From NCBI GenBank assembly GCA_030549495.1, contig JAUIRK010000242.1, forward strand, positions 186,001-250,000: 64,000 nt of DNA, given 5' to 3'. The notes under the pieces were generated by a model, which was not told the DNA's origin, ran no database searches, and saw only the letters and a list, made by a program, of their open reading frames with translations. This document shows positions 1 through 15,129 of the stretch, piece after piece; the first letter of the stretch is position 1; each line of letters begins with the position of its first letter. Both the position numbers and the translations under genes were made by a program. The stretch is from Nectonema munidae (lineage: Eukaryota > Nematomorpha > Nectonematoida > Nectonematidae).

Positions 1-2020
1 TTTAATTTTAATGTATCTTCATTAAATGTTTGAGGAGCAGAGAGGTAAATTTTCTTACTGGACTCCAATTTGACAGAGTGAAACAATTATTTCTTTGTTT
101 TTCACTAAACCCTAATTCAATTTAAAAAAATTTTTAAGATAGCTTTTTTCAATTGGATTCATCATAACAGAATGCGTTGATCAAAATACTCTTTCCTAGC
201 ATCTTATAAGCACTCATCAGTTGTTCTATTGTTTGCATTAGAAACAAGGCTCATCTCTCTCTTTATCCACATTTTTGAAGCTTTATTTAACTACGACAAA
301 ATAAACGGTGATCAACCTCTCAAAAACGAGGAAATTGCTTTCTAGTGTACTTTTATTGAGAATCTTTATATCTTCTGATTTCTTTTGGCAGAAAGACACC
401 TGCTTAGCCAGCTTTGAAAACGAAATACTTTTTTACCTGTAGATTGAATAAAATTGGCCAATTTTTTCTCTAGGTAACTGGTATTCACGAATTTCCAATA
501 ATATCTACTTATCGTTGCATATACGTAGAAGGTAATTACGCTCTCAACTAGGAAATAATTACCTGTATCCTTCCTCCACAAGATTGCAATTAAGTGAGTC
601 GCAGGATTTATACGCGCCTCATTATGCTTATTTATATTCTTCATCTATCCACATCCATTCTATATTATATAGAGAGAGAAGGATGGATGGATGGACAAAT
701 AAATACACGCAATAACATACATGTATATAGGAAATATCCTAGCAGATTATCTTAATTACTTTTTTGATAAAATTTCAATACTTTCCTATATATATATATA
801 AGACTCTTTCTCATTAAAATAGATAGGCGAAAGTCTTTTCATAATCACAGTAATAATTACGACTTGTTTGCTGTATCATCATTATCTCCATTATATTGTT
901 TTATTATTATCATTATCATTATCTTTATTTTCATTCAATATTTGCCAATATTCCCATTGTAAATAAGAAATTGGCAAAGTGAAGATGTTGAAACATGTGA
1001 TATGATATAATACACCGAGATAAATTATAGCATTAAGGATAATCTGTATAGCAAAATGAAGGATTAGTATCGTCAGCAACTTCTTATTAATTTACTACCA
1101 AAGAAATCGGATTACCCGTTCTGTCCATCAAACTCATTGTGTTCGGCAGTTGGTTATTAAATTGATTTCTTTTTCTTCTCTTCAATGAAGATATAAAAAT
1201 TTACACGTACGTATATATGTGTGGACCATTTTCACTAATAAAGTCCTTATGGTCAATGTTTGCGCAGCTAATTTCGTTCTCTTGTGCGTGCTTGCTAATT
1301 TTTAAATGTGTAAGTCTACTACTAATTTTTTTTAATATAAAAAATTTACGTCTACGCTTTTTTATGTGAGGACCTAGTATACTTATTCATTCTTAAACTT
1401 CTCTTACTCAAAGAGATAATATAATAGCAGGATATGACAAGACAATTTTTGCTGATTAAGATTTTAGGATTTTTGAGGTACTTTTTAGGTGCTGGGTTTC
1501 AAATATTAAATCCATTTTCTTCTAAAAAAAAAAAGAATCAAGTTTTTATTCCATAGCAGAAATATGTTTCAGGATGTACTGTAAAAAGAACTTCTTGGCT
1601 TAGAATTGTTTATTGAGTTCTAAAATTTAAATCTTGAATTTTTCAATATTTTAACTTTTGTAATAGAAAACAAGAGTAATATTGACAAATGTAATAAGAA
1701 TTTAATCTTAATATTTTGTTCTATTGACTTTGATATCTCTATACTTGGTATTCTCCATGTTCATTTTAAGTTTCCGAGATTACCAGGAAGTTCAAAAAAC
1801 TAACCTTTATGCTCATATTGAAACATAAAAGATAAAACTTTCAAGTAAATTTTTCACTAAATCTTCAAAGTTTTTATCTCTTTTTTCCCATATAAAATAC
1901 TTTCACAACTGCGTCAAACACATTTCATGTTCATTGAGTTTGTAAAGCTTCGCCATTTTATACTTTCCTTTTGAATAGGTGTTGCATAAAACATACGAGC
2001 TTTTACTTTATCATAACGTG
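1..2020. other. AT-rich intergenic sequence
   Basis: No gene recognised. Short AT and GGAT microsatellite stretches (around 680 and 790). A 92-codon minus-strand open stretch at 366-644 has no recognisable motif and is probably chance. Confidence 0.5.
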
Positions 2021-2420
<400 letters not shown>

Positions 2421-3171
2421 CATGTATGCACACTCTTTTAATTCAATAATAAATATTACAACTAAAATTGATATAAAAAAATGCAAATTATATACTAAAT
2501 TTATTCTATACCAATTCTAACAACTTTGTTTGATGTGTGCTGATTGGTGCAACTTGGTAGTGCAAATTGAACGAGTTTGTTTGCGTGAGTTGGTTTTGGT
2601 GCTTTTATCTCTGGATATCTGATATGCAAAAAACCAATTATTGTTTTATAATCAAGCGAGATTTAATAACCTAAGATTCAAAACACTGTAGAACCTTAAT
2701 ACAAATGTCACTCATAAAATGTACAGCCTATAAAAGAATTTCTTGTATTTTATGGGAAGTCATATGACAAACACTACTGTCCGTTAACTTTTATTCTTTA
2801 TTAATATTTGCTAATCAATTATTTCTTTTTGGGAAAGTGCTTCTTAATCAACTTCTATAGTATTTCCTTTACTATTGGCATTCTAATGTTCACCAATATA
2901 GTTTGTAATGAACACTTATGTTTAAGCCACATAACACATTTGTAAGCTTTACTAATGTAATTTTTCAGTGTTTGAAATTTGAAATAAACATATGAGTACA
3001 GGAAAAACAGTTTTTCAGGAATGTTCTCGTATACTGTCTAAAAATCGTGATTAGGGAAACGAGATATGTAACGTGAAAACGCAAATTTACTAATTCATCA
3101 TTGAAATAAAATAATCATTCATATAATATCGATTTATAACTTTAAGTAAATTTGAAAAAAATGTACTCAAA

Positions 3172-3290
3172 GGTAAAGGGGGTGTTTTCATCGAGAAGGC
3201 ATACTTGCGCTGTTTTTATTGAACTATGAGGAAAGTATAGGCTTGATGCGAGATCAAACTGCACAACTTCATTATTAAATTTTCATCCTG
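3172..3290 (-). mobile_element. Truncated SINE, family B
   Basis: AAAGGGGGTGTTTTCATCGA and GAAGGCATACTTGCGC, then CTTGATGCGAGATCAAACT, match the left half of the copy at 49745-49900. The tRNA head is missing or decayed beyond the B-box. Confidence 0.65.
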
Positions 3291-4329
3291 TCGCTTGAAG
3301 AACGTGGATATTCTTGCATACAATACTCTTTATGATATTTGAAATTGAATAGATTCATACTGAAAGTGTGCGTCGTGAGTATGTTTTCCTATGTTATCAA
3401 AGTTATAAGCAAGGCAATGTATTTTTGACCTAAAAAATCCTATTTTTATGACATATTGGAAGAAATCATCAATATTTTTGAAGAAAAACTTAAGAATCTT
3501 AAGAATTTTAGTTTATTATAGAAATTTCAATTCTTTAGTTTTAAAATGAAAAAATAATAAATTATTATAAATAAAACGATCTTAGAGGGGAGTATAATAA
3601 TTTTTTTATATATAAGTAAAGTGATGAATGATCATTTGTTTGAAATAAGAGGAAAACCCTCATGCGACAAACATATTTTCTTTACGACTTAGATAAACAT
3701 GGGTTCAAGGGGTCCGGCCTTTTTGTTTTCACAAATACCCTTTTGTTTAGGATAATTTTTATATTTTGCACATTTAGCGTATCTATAACCTTTAAATTAA
3801 TGATTTCTTGTGCATATATGTCACTATAAATATCTTTTATATTGCCAGAAATATTAAAGTTCAGCAATTTACTACAAAAAAGGGAGCCTCTTTTCACCCC
3901 AAAACAACACATATGTAGCAACAGAAACTATTTAAATCAAATAATCAGTGAAATTCAACAAAAAATTTCAATTAATCAATTGAGTTCAAAAGTAAAGGAT
4001 ATTAAAAGTTAGTAAAGCCTAAAGAAAGAGTTAGTACATTACATACTAAAATATTATGTTCATGATAAAATATATATAAAAAAGAAAAAAAAACAATTTA
4101 ATAAAACTACAAATAAACTACTTCAAACTACAAATAAAACTAGTTTTTAGGTGCTTTTTTGAATGTGTTTTTGGGTGAAAAGACGCGCCGCAAAAAAAGG
4201 TTTCCTTTATTTGTTTGAAGCTTTTTCAAAGTTGAATAGTTATGAACAAACACTTACTATTATTTAATTGTAAAAATATTAAATTTATTAATTTATTTTT
4301 ACTACTTTTCACACAAATAATATGTTTTT

Positions 4330-4570
4330 GGGAGTGCTTACTGCTTATTGGGTCTATTAGACTCATGTTTACTTTTTGTAATGCTAAACGTTTTTAGGTC
4401 GTTGCCGAAAAAAAAATAACTTTGACAAAAATATTTTTTGAATGATTTAAATACAAGTAGAATGAGGCATTTTAAAAGTTTCAAAACTATATATATAATT
4501 TATGACAAAAAAATCTTCATTTTTTAAGTTTCTCGGGTCTGATAGACCCATGTTTGCCTGCGAGGGTTAA
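4330..4570. mobile_element. piggyBac-like terminus
   Basis: The right end reads GGGTCTGATAGACCC (palindrome), then CATGTTTGCCTGCGAGGG and TTAA (4567-4570). TTAACCCTCGCAGGCAAACA with an internal GGGTCTATCAGACCC palindrome is a layout I associate with piggyBac-like ends. A second diverged copy of the palindrome block lies near 4349-4372. Confidence 0.45.
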
Positions 4571-4579
4571 ACAAAAAGA

Positions 4580-4718
4580 ACACTTTCAAACAAATTTATT
4601 TTTAAGTGACGCGAATTTCCGACTCCACTAGTTTTTATAAAGTTAAAAAAAATAAATTGAATTTTCATTGATATGGAGTCCAAAATTCGTCTCACTTAAT
4701 GGATTTGTTTGAAAGTGT
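4580..4718. mobile_element. Miniature inverted-repeat element
   Basis: ACACTTTCAAACAAAT...GACTCCA at the left is repeated inverted as TGGAGTC...ATTTGTTTGAAAGTGT at the right, with arms of about 45 bp and a short AT-rich centre. It abuts the piggyBac-like terminus to its left. Confidence 0.75.
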
Positions 4719-5519
4719 ACTTATTTTATTTTTATTTTTATGATAATTAATTTATTATTAATATTTGAAGAACAAAAATTAATTTGATTATTAATATTTA
4801 AAGAAGAGAATTTTTTATATCTGTGTATAAAATTTATTAAACTTTGAAATAATCTTTCAACAAACTTTAAAGTTGGCTGACATTTTTGTACCTGCAGAAA
4901 TTCTGTGGGCCATATTTTGATAAAAAGTTTTAAATGAAGAAGATTAATACTTGACAAATTTTTTAATTTTTTTTAGTAAATTAATTTGTCTTTTAAATGA
5001 AATATATACTCTCTGATTTTTGGTGTGCAAAAGCGAACTTTGTTGCAATAGGATTTTTTATATTTTTTATTTTAATAAAAACTTCACCAAAAGAGAGAAA
5101 ATTCAGAATTGATGCAAAATTTGCAATAATTGTCTTTTCTGTGCTTGCAGAAAAAAGGACCTTTATCGACTTTTGATTCCTCAAGTTATTACACATTTAA
5201 AACTAAATCATCACATTCAATAGGGTCTAAAATGGCATGGGGTTGTGTCCTCATTTTGCATATGTCCAAAACCCAATGTTCTTCTTTGTACAACGGTTCA
5301 GATCAATTTTCAAATGTGATTTTGGTTATCTACGACCTTCCTTGGCTTTTAGTTCTTCAAGGGCGTATCTATAAGAAAATTAACGGCTATGCGATTTTAT
5401 ATTATTTTCATCTAGTATGAATTTTCTCTGAATATCTGGAAGCTTAAAAGGGCATTAGCTTATTTTATTATTGCATGCTGCTCTCTTAGAGAGTTTTTCT
5501 GAAAAACTAGATATCTGGG

Positions 5520-5807
5520 TAACACCCTTTGAGAAACCATGATCTAGAGAGGTGTGCCAAAGGATTACTTTAAAACTTAACATTACATATTTGTATTATT
5601 ATATTTTCTGTGATAGCAGGATCAGTATAAATTTTTTTATATGATCTCTGTATAAGGTATTGTTGCATAAATGCAGATGTAGAAATAAAAAAATTATAAT
5701 AAAAAAACTATGGAAATTTTAAATAAGTTTGTCCTCAAAGGGTGCCAGGAATTTTTAAAAGGTTTCTTCAAGGGTGCCGAAAACTAAAAAAGGTTGGGAA
5801 CCACTTG
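5520..5807. mobile_element. Right end of a hAT-like element
   Basis: Ends in AAAGGTTGGGAACCACTTG, the inverse of the widespread hAT terminus CA(A/G)TGGTTCCCAACC. Upstream lie GGTGTGCCAAAGGATTA and CAAAGGGTGCC blocks, also typical of such ends. I could not locate a matching left end, so the element's length is unknown; it may extend left over 4.7-5.5 kb, where no recognisable transposase is seen. Confidence 0.55.
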
Positions 5808-5819
5808 TTATTCATATTA

Positions 5820-8800
5820 ACCAAGGAATACTAACTTATATAATGTTTTAGATCTGATTTACAACTCTTGCTTCACAAAATCAAAGTAAATTTGATTGAT
5901 CTATGCACTGATATTCTGAAAATTTTTGAAAGGAGGCGGCCTTCACCCCTTCTCTCCTCTCTAAATCTCAAGTGGAAGAGGTGGATTGTGGATTAGATTT
6001 TGCCTGCACACAAGTATCTGTGGTTGCGCACGCATGGATTGTTTTAGATGATGAAGTTGGATTTAATGATCCTGTGGATTAAGCTCTCATGACCAAGATG
6101 AGTGAGATCGATTAAGACAGCTCTGCCTATACAAATGACTTCTTTTTTTGATCGAAAAGATTTAAATATTGTAAAAACGGGTAAATATCTTTACGAATCA
6201 TGTTTATTATACGTAATGATGCTCATAAGCTGTAATTGTTTCCACTGAGTTGTATATATCTGTGCTTCTCTTCATCTGTGTCAAGGGACATATCTGATTT
6301 AGGCGCATTACCTCCAGGGACTATCCTTGTTCTTTTGTATACAATAATTTAAATAATTCTGATAAATATCTTCTTCATAAATTGTGTTATTCACAATAAT
6401 TGATGACTTGGAAAAATGTGCAGTCAGAAATTTAATCATAAAATTTCTAGTTTTATTATTTCAAATATTATAACTTGATTATGTAGCTCATCTTTTCAGT
6501 GAGATTGCGTTGTGCTTAAGCCTTTTTTTTATCATTAATATCTCTTCACTTCAAAATATGGCATATCAAAAGGTTTCCTTTAGAAGATGTTCTGTAATAT
6601 TGATAGCTAAACTTTCCATTTTTGTTTACATTCACTTACACATTCATTATGCATATTATGTCTATATAATATCTATGCATATATAAGTGCTTCATTTATC
6701 CACTTGCGCACAAACTTTCGTTTATTTTTCTTCTCATACTCACCCAAAATAGTAAGAGTTCGTTTATATGGAATCGCTAACTGCTTCGTTGCCTAACATA
6801 CTTAAGTCCCGCAAGTGTTCGTTGTTTTAATATATCTCCCTTCTAACTTTAACAATATAAAGCTCCATTCCAAAAGGAATCACGGGATTAGTCGTCAAAA
6901 TTCTCGCTCTCAAAGTCCTACCTAATAATATAAGATTTGAAATGCAAGAGCAAATATATTGGTCTAACCTCCTATTTAGAAGGAGCCCATACTCATCACC
7001 ACGATTGGTTGATAAATTGAATCAATAATATTGAGAGTTTTCTTAAAAAAAGACTCACCGCTACTATTTATTCTCTTTTTTTTTTATTTTGAATCTATTA
7101 GTTCGCTATCCAAAGATATAAAAAAGAAAATTTTAAATTTTGTGATTTGCCTATTAAAAGTGTTCTATTCCTGGGTATAAAAGTTAACATAAACTATATA
7201 AATTTAACAATAAAAATCTTCATTAAAATTAAAATTATGTTAGAAAATAATTATTATCTATCGCTTTAAAAATAATCAAATATAATTTTCATCTGTTCCT
7301 AGCGGTCACCAATGGTGCGTAGATTGTTGAATATCGAAAGTCTCGAATGAATATTTATATTTTTCAAAATATTTTCCCGCTGAAATGTTCGATGTCTTCG
7401 AATTTCGAACGTTTTGTTTCCTTTGATTGATAAATCATAATGTAGAAGAGATATTTAATCATAATATCCAAACTCACACAACACACATACTAAGCACTAA
7501 TGAAACAAATTTGAAAAAGAGTAATAATAATAATATGCCTGAAATAGAATTAATAAAATAATGCTATATAAAATGATGAGACGGATATTGCTTAATCAGT
7601 GAGATTCAAACGAAAGCAATATATTCAAACATGCTACACACTTGGAGGGAGAGAGATGGATATATATATCCAATATATATTATATAATACATACATTGCA
7701 TCTGAAAGCTTTATTATCTAAATTACGCGAATACTACGCACACAAACGTGTAACACATTTTAATATATCATATTATTATATGTGTAGTAGTGTATGTAGT
7801 AATTACTTTTCTCATCTCAATTAAGCTGTCTCTCCCTTTGCCTAAATTAAAAATGAAATAATCTTTGTGTCTTTATTATTACTTTTCCTCTTTCAGTCTA
7901 TTTTTGCGCAATTTAAAAGAGAACCAATCCTCCACTTGCACCATCATTCTGCGATTTTTCCCTTACTCTTTAATTAAAAAGCATGACACTTCAACAAATC
8001 CTTTTTTTTTCTCTCTCTCTCTCTGCATCGCTTTTTCCTATAACACCCTCTGACCTAGACACAAAACCAGATCATTCGAAAAATCAAAAATAGGAATTTG
8101 ACACTCCCATCTAACATTTCACCACATGTCCTTTTACATCAGGTATATTGCTTTTCTTTACAAACTTGACTCAACGAAAATTTGAGCTATAGACAACTCT
8201 TGAATTTTGTTAAAGTGTAAAAATGCAGCAAAAGCGCAGCAAAGAATCTTCTTGAAAATTAGGGACAAACACTGACGGTGATAACTCTAACGTTCTCCCG
8301 AATTTCACCATTATCCCATTTTGACCTAACAACTAATAATGCAATCCCAGCGAATATAGAATAATCCTGAAGTTTCATTTCCCTATTTTATAATTTCAAA
8401 AAGGGGTAAAATGCCAATTTTTCTGGGTAAAGAGGACTTATCATAGATACGTAAACCATATGTGAATTCTAAAATGATCGCCAGCTTACAAATTTTATTA
8501 AAATTTTTTAATTGATACACAACACAGCTTTCCAAACTCTTTCAGCGAATTTCGCAATTATATTTTTTGCTTACGCCACTTAAACCTTACCCGTAACAAC
8601 ATTCCCCAAACAAAATTTTTTATCAAGCCAATACCATCCTTACTTCCTAAGGATTATATCAATTTTTTCTGTCTCTAATAAAATTCTTGCAATCCGCGAA
8701 TTCAAATATGTTGCTTTTCTTGGCTTTGGAGTTTAGCCTGTAATTCTAGTAATAAAATTTTGTGTTAACATTTTGATCGTATTAGTTATTATATCACTAT

Positions 8801-10825
8801 ATTATACTTGGGGTTCTATATTTTATAGATTTTTTTCAGTGTAAGGTTTTCCCAGTGTGAAATAACTGGTTTTAGGATTTCTTGGGATTTTTCAGAATTT
8901 TAATTGTACTTTTGTATAATTTTTAAGTATTGGTAAAATTTTAATTGGAATAAACTTGAAAAATGAGATTTTTTATTGAAATTTATATATGAACAAAAAA
9001 AATTTTTTTTCCGTCTCAATTTATCTTTTTACGAAAGGCCAGCAATCAATGCTTTTGCCCCTTTGATCTTATTTCGTTGGTAAAAAGTAAAGAAGCTGGA
9101 AAAAGCTCTGTCGGAATCAACTGAATTTGAAGTAATAAATAATTTTTGAAATTTGTAAAAAAAATCATTTATATATTATTAAATTTTTGTGTATGTTTAT
9201 ATGGATATCTACAAAATGTTTTATAATATTGAGAATTCAAGCGAAAACTTAAAAAATTGTGATCAAGAATTTACGACCTCTGGGTCACCGTATCTCGAAA
9301 CACAAACTCGTAATCCATTATTAAATGTTACTAGTTGCGACTTTTGTAAAAAGAATCTCTTACTACTAAATATACTAGTATATAATGTATATGATACGAC
9401 GAGTAGAGGGGAAATCTAAGACATGGCCCTTTAAAACTTATGCCATATGTGTTGACAAGAAAATTTGAATTGAAGATTTAAGGTTAATAGTTAGATCGCT
9501 GGTTACTTATCTACTTAGGGGGTTAAGTTTTTATCATAAGAAACATTTGTTATAAAATGGTGCAAATTCATCATCACCGTGATTACTTATATATAATACT
9601 CTACATCATCATCATCATCATTTCTTATCCTACACTTACGTTAAGCAATGTGTACTATTATAGAAAATAAAGTGGAATTCATTTCTTTTCGTGGAAAAGT
9701 AATTACAGCGTCAGCTATTAGCTATATAATTGCCAATTAAAATGAAATTTTTATATATTTTCAATAACAACGGTAATGCAATTACACACATACGTATATA
9801 TTATATACAGTATACACACTTTCTCAACGCCAACATATTTTTTCTTCATAAATAGATGAAATTAAGTGTATATACTATATATATATACAGCATGCCTGTA
9901 GCATATAATATTTATTTAATTTATATTTCTATATATATCATATCCACAAAACACTATCCATCTCTCTATATGTGTGTCTATCATTTTGATATTATTTGTG
10001 TACTAGAGTTATATAGTTATTATTATTATTTATATAAAAATTAAAATAAAGATCACAATTTTGATAACAACAACACTTTCCCATATATATATGTATATGT
10101 ATGTATGTAGTATCCAATCTCTTTTACGAGAGCATAGTTGATTAAGTAATAATTTTTTTATGAAGCACACAACTCCATCAATTGATATCCTTTAGCACTC
10201 GTCATATTTGATGTGACAGTTCTCGTTTTCCACCCCTTCTTCACTCAACAATATGAATGCTTAAGTAAGATATTATATATATTATACTTTTCCCTTTTTT
10301 CATGGATAGTTGCGTCATGTAGTAGAGAATAGAATCATATTTCCCTATAACAAGATCTGTCTTGATTTGCAAAAACAGGGTCATTTCTTGAAGCTATTCC
10401 ACCCCAATTTTTTCTTTCTGTTCAATCTACTTCAGTATAAACCGAAAACCCTAACCGAAATAATGATTCAGTCTGGTTTTGGATTCCACATCGTGTTCAT
10501 AAGCATTGTAATCATTGCATGTTGTAAGAACACAGACTATTAGAGTTAAGAAGCTCTTATATACATACATATTCCTAAATACACACTCATAAACAGAGAT
10601 ACATATTTGTACAAATAGGCTTCTATGAGAAGTTGATATTCGTGGCACTTATTAGTGCTTTTGTCACGAGGCTAGGAACTCGCGAAGCCTAAACGTGCTT
10701 ACAGATCATTAAACTCTATCTTTAACATGCAATGAAAACACTTTGGTTGAAATGTCAATAAGGTGCACTTCAAATTTAAATAATCAAAGAATCCATATAT
10801 ACCACTTTTAGTATAACATTGTCTG
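5820..10825. other. AT-rich intergenic sequence
   Basis: No convincing exon, RNA gene or complete element seen. Contains short AT, CT (8011-8026), ATC and TATG microsatellites. Open frames here are short and low-complexity. Confidence 0.5.
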
Positions 10826-10829
10826 TTTT

Positions 10830-11065
10830 TAGTTCTAAAATGGTCCTATTCCTGTTCCATTTTGTCATTTTAATTTCTATTTTTATGTTCTCTGAATTGT
10901 CTTTTTTAAATTCTAAATTATCTTTTTTTATTCCAAGTTATCTTTTTGTAAATTCCAAATTCTCTTTTTTTTAGTTCTATTTTGCCTTTCTAAAATACAA
11001 GATAGGACTTAAAAAAGACAATATAGAACTTAAAAATATATTTTAGAACAAAAAAAAGACAATTT
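10830..11065. repeat. Foldback element of TTCTATTTTGTCTTTTT units
   Basis: The left half is a run of loosely repeated units (AGTTCTAAAATGGTCC, TTCTAAATTATCTTTTT, TTCCAAATTCTC); the right half is the inverse (AAAAAAGACAATATAGAACT). The unit recurs in a compact hairpin at 25345-25445. Confidence 0.7.
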
Positions 11066-12215
11066 GGAACCCATAAATCTTGAGGTATGATAATAAGACT
11101 CTTTGGTGTGATTGGGTAAAAATATTTGAAATTTTTTTTGCTTTAACCAATCAAAGTACGCTACATTCTTACCAAATAACTTGAATATTTCTTGAATAAA
11201 TTGTGATTATTGCATTAAAATGCGCAAACATCTCGGATTTGATTGGCTAAAATGCCATGACCATATATTATATTTAATATATATGCAACCAGCCTTAGTA
11301 CCGAATAGTTTATACTTAGTATTATCTTAAAAAATAAAAAAATTATAAACATTTCAATATTTTATATTTTTTAAATCTGGATATCAAATTATTTTTTAAT
11401 TTAGGCAATTAATTTTGTTTTAATTTCTTTTTCTTATTTCAATTTTGAATATTTTGTTGCTGCTTTGAAAATCAAATGAATAGAATTTTATAACATTTTT
11501 CAATAGATAAATTTTTTTTTACTTATTTTTCAAAAATAAATTTTTGATTGATTTAAAAAAAGGTCAACTCTTAGTGAAGATGATTCAAAAGCTGCTAAAT
11601 ATTTAGGAATTGTACAAACAAATTCAAATCATTTTCAATTTTCACAAGTTCAAAATTCTGTTTAAGATCTAGACAGAAAAAGGATAAAATTAAAAAAGCA
11701 TAAATGTCCCAAAAATATTTAAAAAATAGAATGTTTGATAAAAAAAATTATGAAGCACGCCAAATCTAAATTTATATAAAAGTGGGAATATAGTGTATAA
11801 AAATTGAAAATCAGTCCTCTTTACTTCAAACTTAAATATTCCTATAGCTTTCTTTTTATTGCTTCATCATAAACACTAAAATGCTTATTTGTTAAGATAT
11901 CAAAATATAATAATTACGTTTTTTTTATAGATCTCTTCAATTGATTGAGTATTTTAATTTGATCGAGTTGACTTTCTGAGAATTTATCCTAAAGTATATT
12001 GTTCTTTTTTTGGTAAAATAAGTCTACATGTTCAAAATTTGTACTTTTATAATAAGAAAAGTTTTCAATTCTTTTTACTTTTTTGAAGTTATTCATTAAT
12101 TTTATGCGTTATCTTTACCTTAATTAAAACGAAATATATCATTTTTTAACTTATACACGATAAACCTGTTTCAGCTTCATGTACCCAAATTAACAATTAT
12201 AAAAAAATCCCTTAA

Positions 12216-12323
12216 CAACCAGAATAATCAGACGACATCTGATGTAAAGCAGAAGATTTGTATTTAAACGCAGACGATTTTATTTGTGTAAATCGACATG
12301 TGTTGACACTGCTCATTTACCAG
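12216..12323. mobile_element. TTAA-flanked miniature element (family T, inverted)
   Basis: TTAA at 12212-12215 and 12324-12327. The interior has CAGACGACATCTGATG, GCAGAAGATTTGTATT and CGCAGACGATT, the inverse of the family signature. The end CATTTACCAG resembles the inverse of AAATGGG. Confidence 0.6.
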
Positions 12324-13574
12324 TTAAAAAAGCAGAAAGAATATTGGCATTGAAAGAAGGTAAGATTTATGGGGGATATAGAAGAAAAATTTAACTTAAA
12401 ATATGTCATTTTTTGACTGAAGCTACATAAAAAGTGGATATTTTTTTAACTATTTATTTGTTAAAATAGTTTGCTTTCTATTTTATCTTTACGCTTTTCT
12501 TCATAAGCAATCCTGAATTAATTTCTAATTTTCTACCATTTTAATACATTCAAGTTCCACAATGGCTTCTTCACTTTTGATAAAGGTTTACACGACCAAA
12601 AAAAGGTTTAGCTTGGTCAGTTTTGGAGCACTTGGAGACGGGCACTATGCTCTGAAAAATGAAGCGTATATCTTCCATGATAATTTGTAAACTTTCGAAA
12701 AACCGCCCTTTATGGGTTAGGTCGAAACTTCTGCTCGTAAAGCGAGAATTTGTCAAGTCAGGTATAGTTTATATACTATAAAAGAAATTTTGATTTGATA
12801 ACGAATTTATAAAGAACATATGGAAATTAACTTTTGACAATATGTATGTTCTAATAATAACAATAATAGGAAACAAACAAAAAATAACTCAAAGCAAAAT
12901 GAATGTTGATATCATTGACAGTGAATCTTCCAGTTTTGTTAGATTAAAATTGTCTATTCTTGGGATAAAAAAATTTTTTTTTTCAATTTGAATGTGTGAG
13001 AAATAAGAATAAGGAATATGCATCTTGATAAAAAATCAGAAATGGGAACAGAGAAGAAAACAGATCGGTATGAATATTTGAAGATCTGATAAGCTGAAAT
13101 AATAGAAGATTTTTATAAGCAACACTTGTTACTCTATGATTTTGGAAAAGGGAAACATTTACCATAACGCCTCATTCAGCTCCTCCAAATAAATATGGTA
13201 TATATTCTTAGAATTCAGAAATCACTACTTCACTCATCAATTTCATTAATTCACCAAAACCCCTAGAGATTTCATGTAATTCCTAGGCAATCCATGAAAC
13301 ACTTATATACACAATATACATAGGCACTTATTTGGAAGTCGTTTGAATGTGAAATATCGAGCAGTTGCACTTTTCAGCAATTATAATTCAAACTATTCTC
13401 TTATAATTGGGTCTTGTCAACAAAACTGCAGCTTAGATAAGATTTGTTGAAAAGCAAAGTGAAAGTATTTTAGTGGAATTAATAATTACCTATACAACAA
13501 TAATTTATATGATATTTTTTGTATACAAATTTCAATGGAAAAGTAAGTAATGTGGTGAAAGCGCTTTCCACATA

Positions 13575-13800
13575 TACTAGTCCTAATTAACAGCCATGCC
13601 CATCCATGTAAAGCAGGTTGTGCGAGGCAGAAGCAGTAAGATGCCTTAATGAGGAGAGGAGTACTGCAGAAGAAGACTTTCTGCACCTTTTTCTTCCATC
13701 ATTGGGTGCACGTCGCAGTAATGTATTCAAAGCGCACAAATACAGACAAAAGCATTCACATGATATACGAAATGAATGCCCTTTAGCTTTTAGCACAAAA
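13575..13800. other. G+C-richer island upstream of LMO4
   Basis: Markedly less AT-rich than its surroundings (CAGCCATGCCCATCCATGTA, GCAGGTTGTGCGAGGCAGAA, GGGTGCACGTCGCAG). Overlapping short frames on both strands, none recognised. It lies 2.1 kb before the LMO4 exon, so it could be a distal regulatory region or noncoding exon; no function is shown. Confidence 0.25.
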
Positions 13801-14196
13801 TTTAGAAGTCATTTTTATCAAAAGTCAAAAAGTGGCATAGGAAATTGTGAGCTCAAAATTTAATTAAATTTCTCATTAATATTGTGAACGTATATATTAT
13901 ATATATATATTGTATATAAAAGCACAGCATACACACACAGGATAAATGATTTGATTACTGACTTGCTTCACTAAGATTTAATTTGTATTTTGGATACAAA
14001 AAAAGATTGCATGCATACAGAAGAAATAGTGATGAGATTGCTGTTCACATTCCATGTTTTTTTCCTCCAAAGTGTTTTAATATTTTTTTGGATTAATTTG
14101 TTGGCGATTTCGCTTCTATATCTCGCATGCAGGTAAACTTTAATAATTCACCTAAATTGTATACATTTGGGGGACATGGGACAGAGCTGAGTTTAA

Positions 14197-14330
14197 CCGG
14201 TTATGGACCACATTCCAGAATCATATGTCGACTTTACAAAAATATTAATCGTCTGCTTTTATAAATGCTTTTTAATACAAATCTTCTGCTTTACATTAGA
14301 TATCGTCTGCTTATTGTGGTCGATAACGGG
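14197..14330. mobile_element. TTAA-type miniature element (family T relative)
   Basis: Inverted ends CCGGTTATGGACCACA and (inverse of right end) CCCGTTATCGACCACA match at 14 of 16 bases. Flanks are TTAA (14193-14196) and TTAG. The interior carries AATCGTCTGC, AATCTTCTGC and ATATCGTCTGC. Confidence 0.75.
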
Positions 14331-14589
14331 TTAGCTCTCTTCTTTAATGATGGTTAATGAAGACATCAGAAACACATCATATTATATTATGTTTTCTGGT
14401 TTTCAAAAAAATTTGAAAATAGAAACTTCCTTTATAAAATTTCTCTGAAGCAATTATAACATATTCCACATATTTGACACAACGATCCATACTTTCTATA
14501 AACAATGATATACAATAGTGGAAAATGTTTGCCCTTTCATGTTCAATGTAGTTACATGGGTAAATCCCACATGTTGCTTCAACAGATGG

Positions 14590-14700
14590 CAGTGGTTGGA
14601 GCATAGAATCTTGATCCAGTTGATGTGGATTCGATATTATCTTTAAAATTGTGGAAGATTATTTTTCCCTTGGATACAGCACAGAGAATTAAAAAAAACC
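14590..14700 (+). mobile_element. Degenerate SINE, family A
   Basis: GGTTGGAGCATAGAATCTTG, ATCCAG and GGATTCGATATT, then GAAGATTATTTTTCCC and a run of A, align block by block with the SINE at 22463-22650 but with many differences. It is an old copy. Confidence 0.65.
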
Positions 14701-15129
14701 TAAAACTAACAAATATTTAGTTTCTAGTAGTTACAACTTTGAAAATCATGATATATTCAAAAAAAATTGAAGTATTTTATATATTTTCCACGTCATAAGA
14801 ACACGCACACTGACAGAGATAAAAACCTGACACACATTTAGAAATTTTAGAGGGTCCAAATGGGTCATTACTGTATGTGTTTACCTACAGTCAGGCTTAA
14901 CAAATGCTGCTTATGACAACTTTATTCTTTTAGCATTTCTGATTTTATCATGATTTTCATTTCTTATTTTCGTTTCTCATATCCCACACTCTACAGGTAA
15001 TTTTTTATTATATAAACTTGCTTTCTGATTACACCTAGAAGACTATATGTCTATATTTCCATTTCAGTTACCTTATAGGATGAAAAGATTAATTCCTTAT
15101 TTCATCTTTAATTTATAAATGTCCATTTT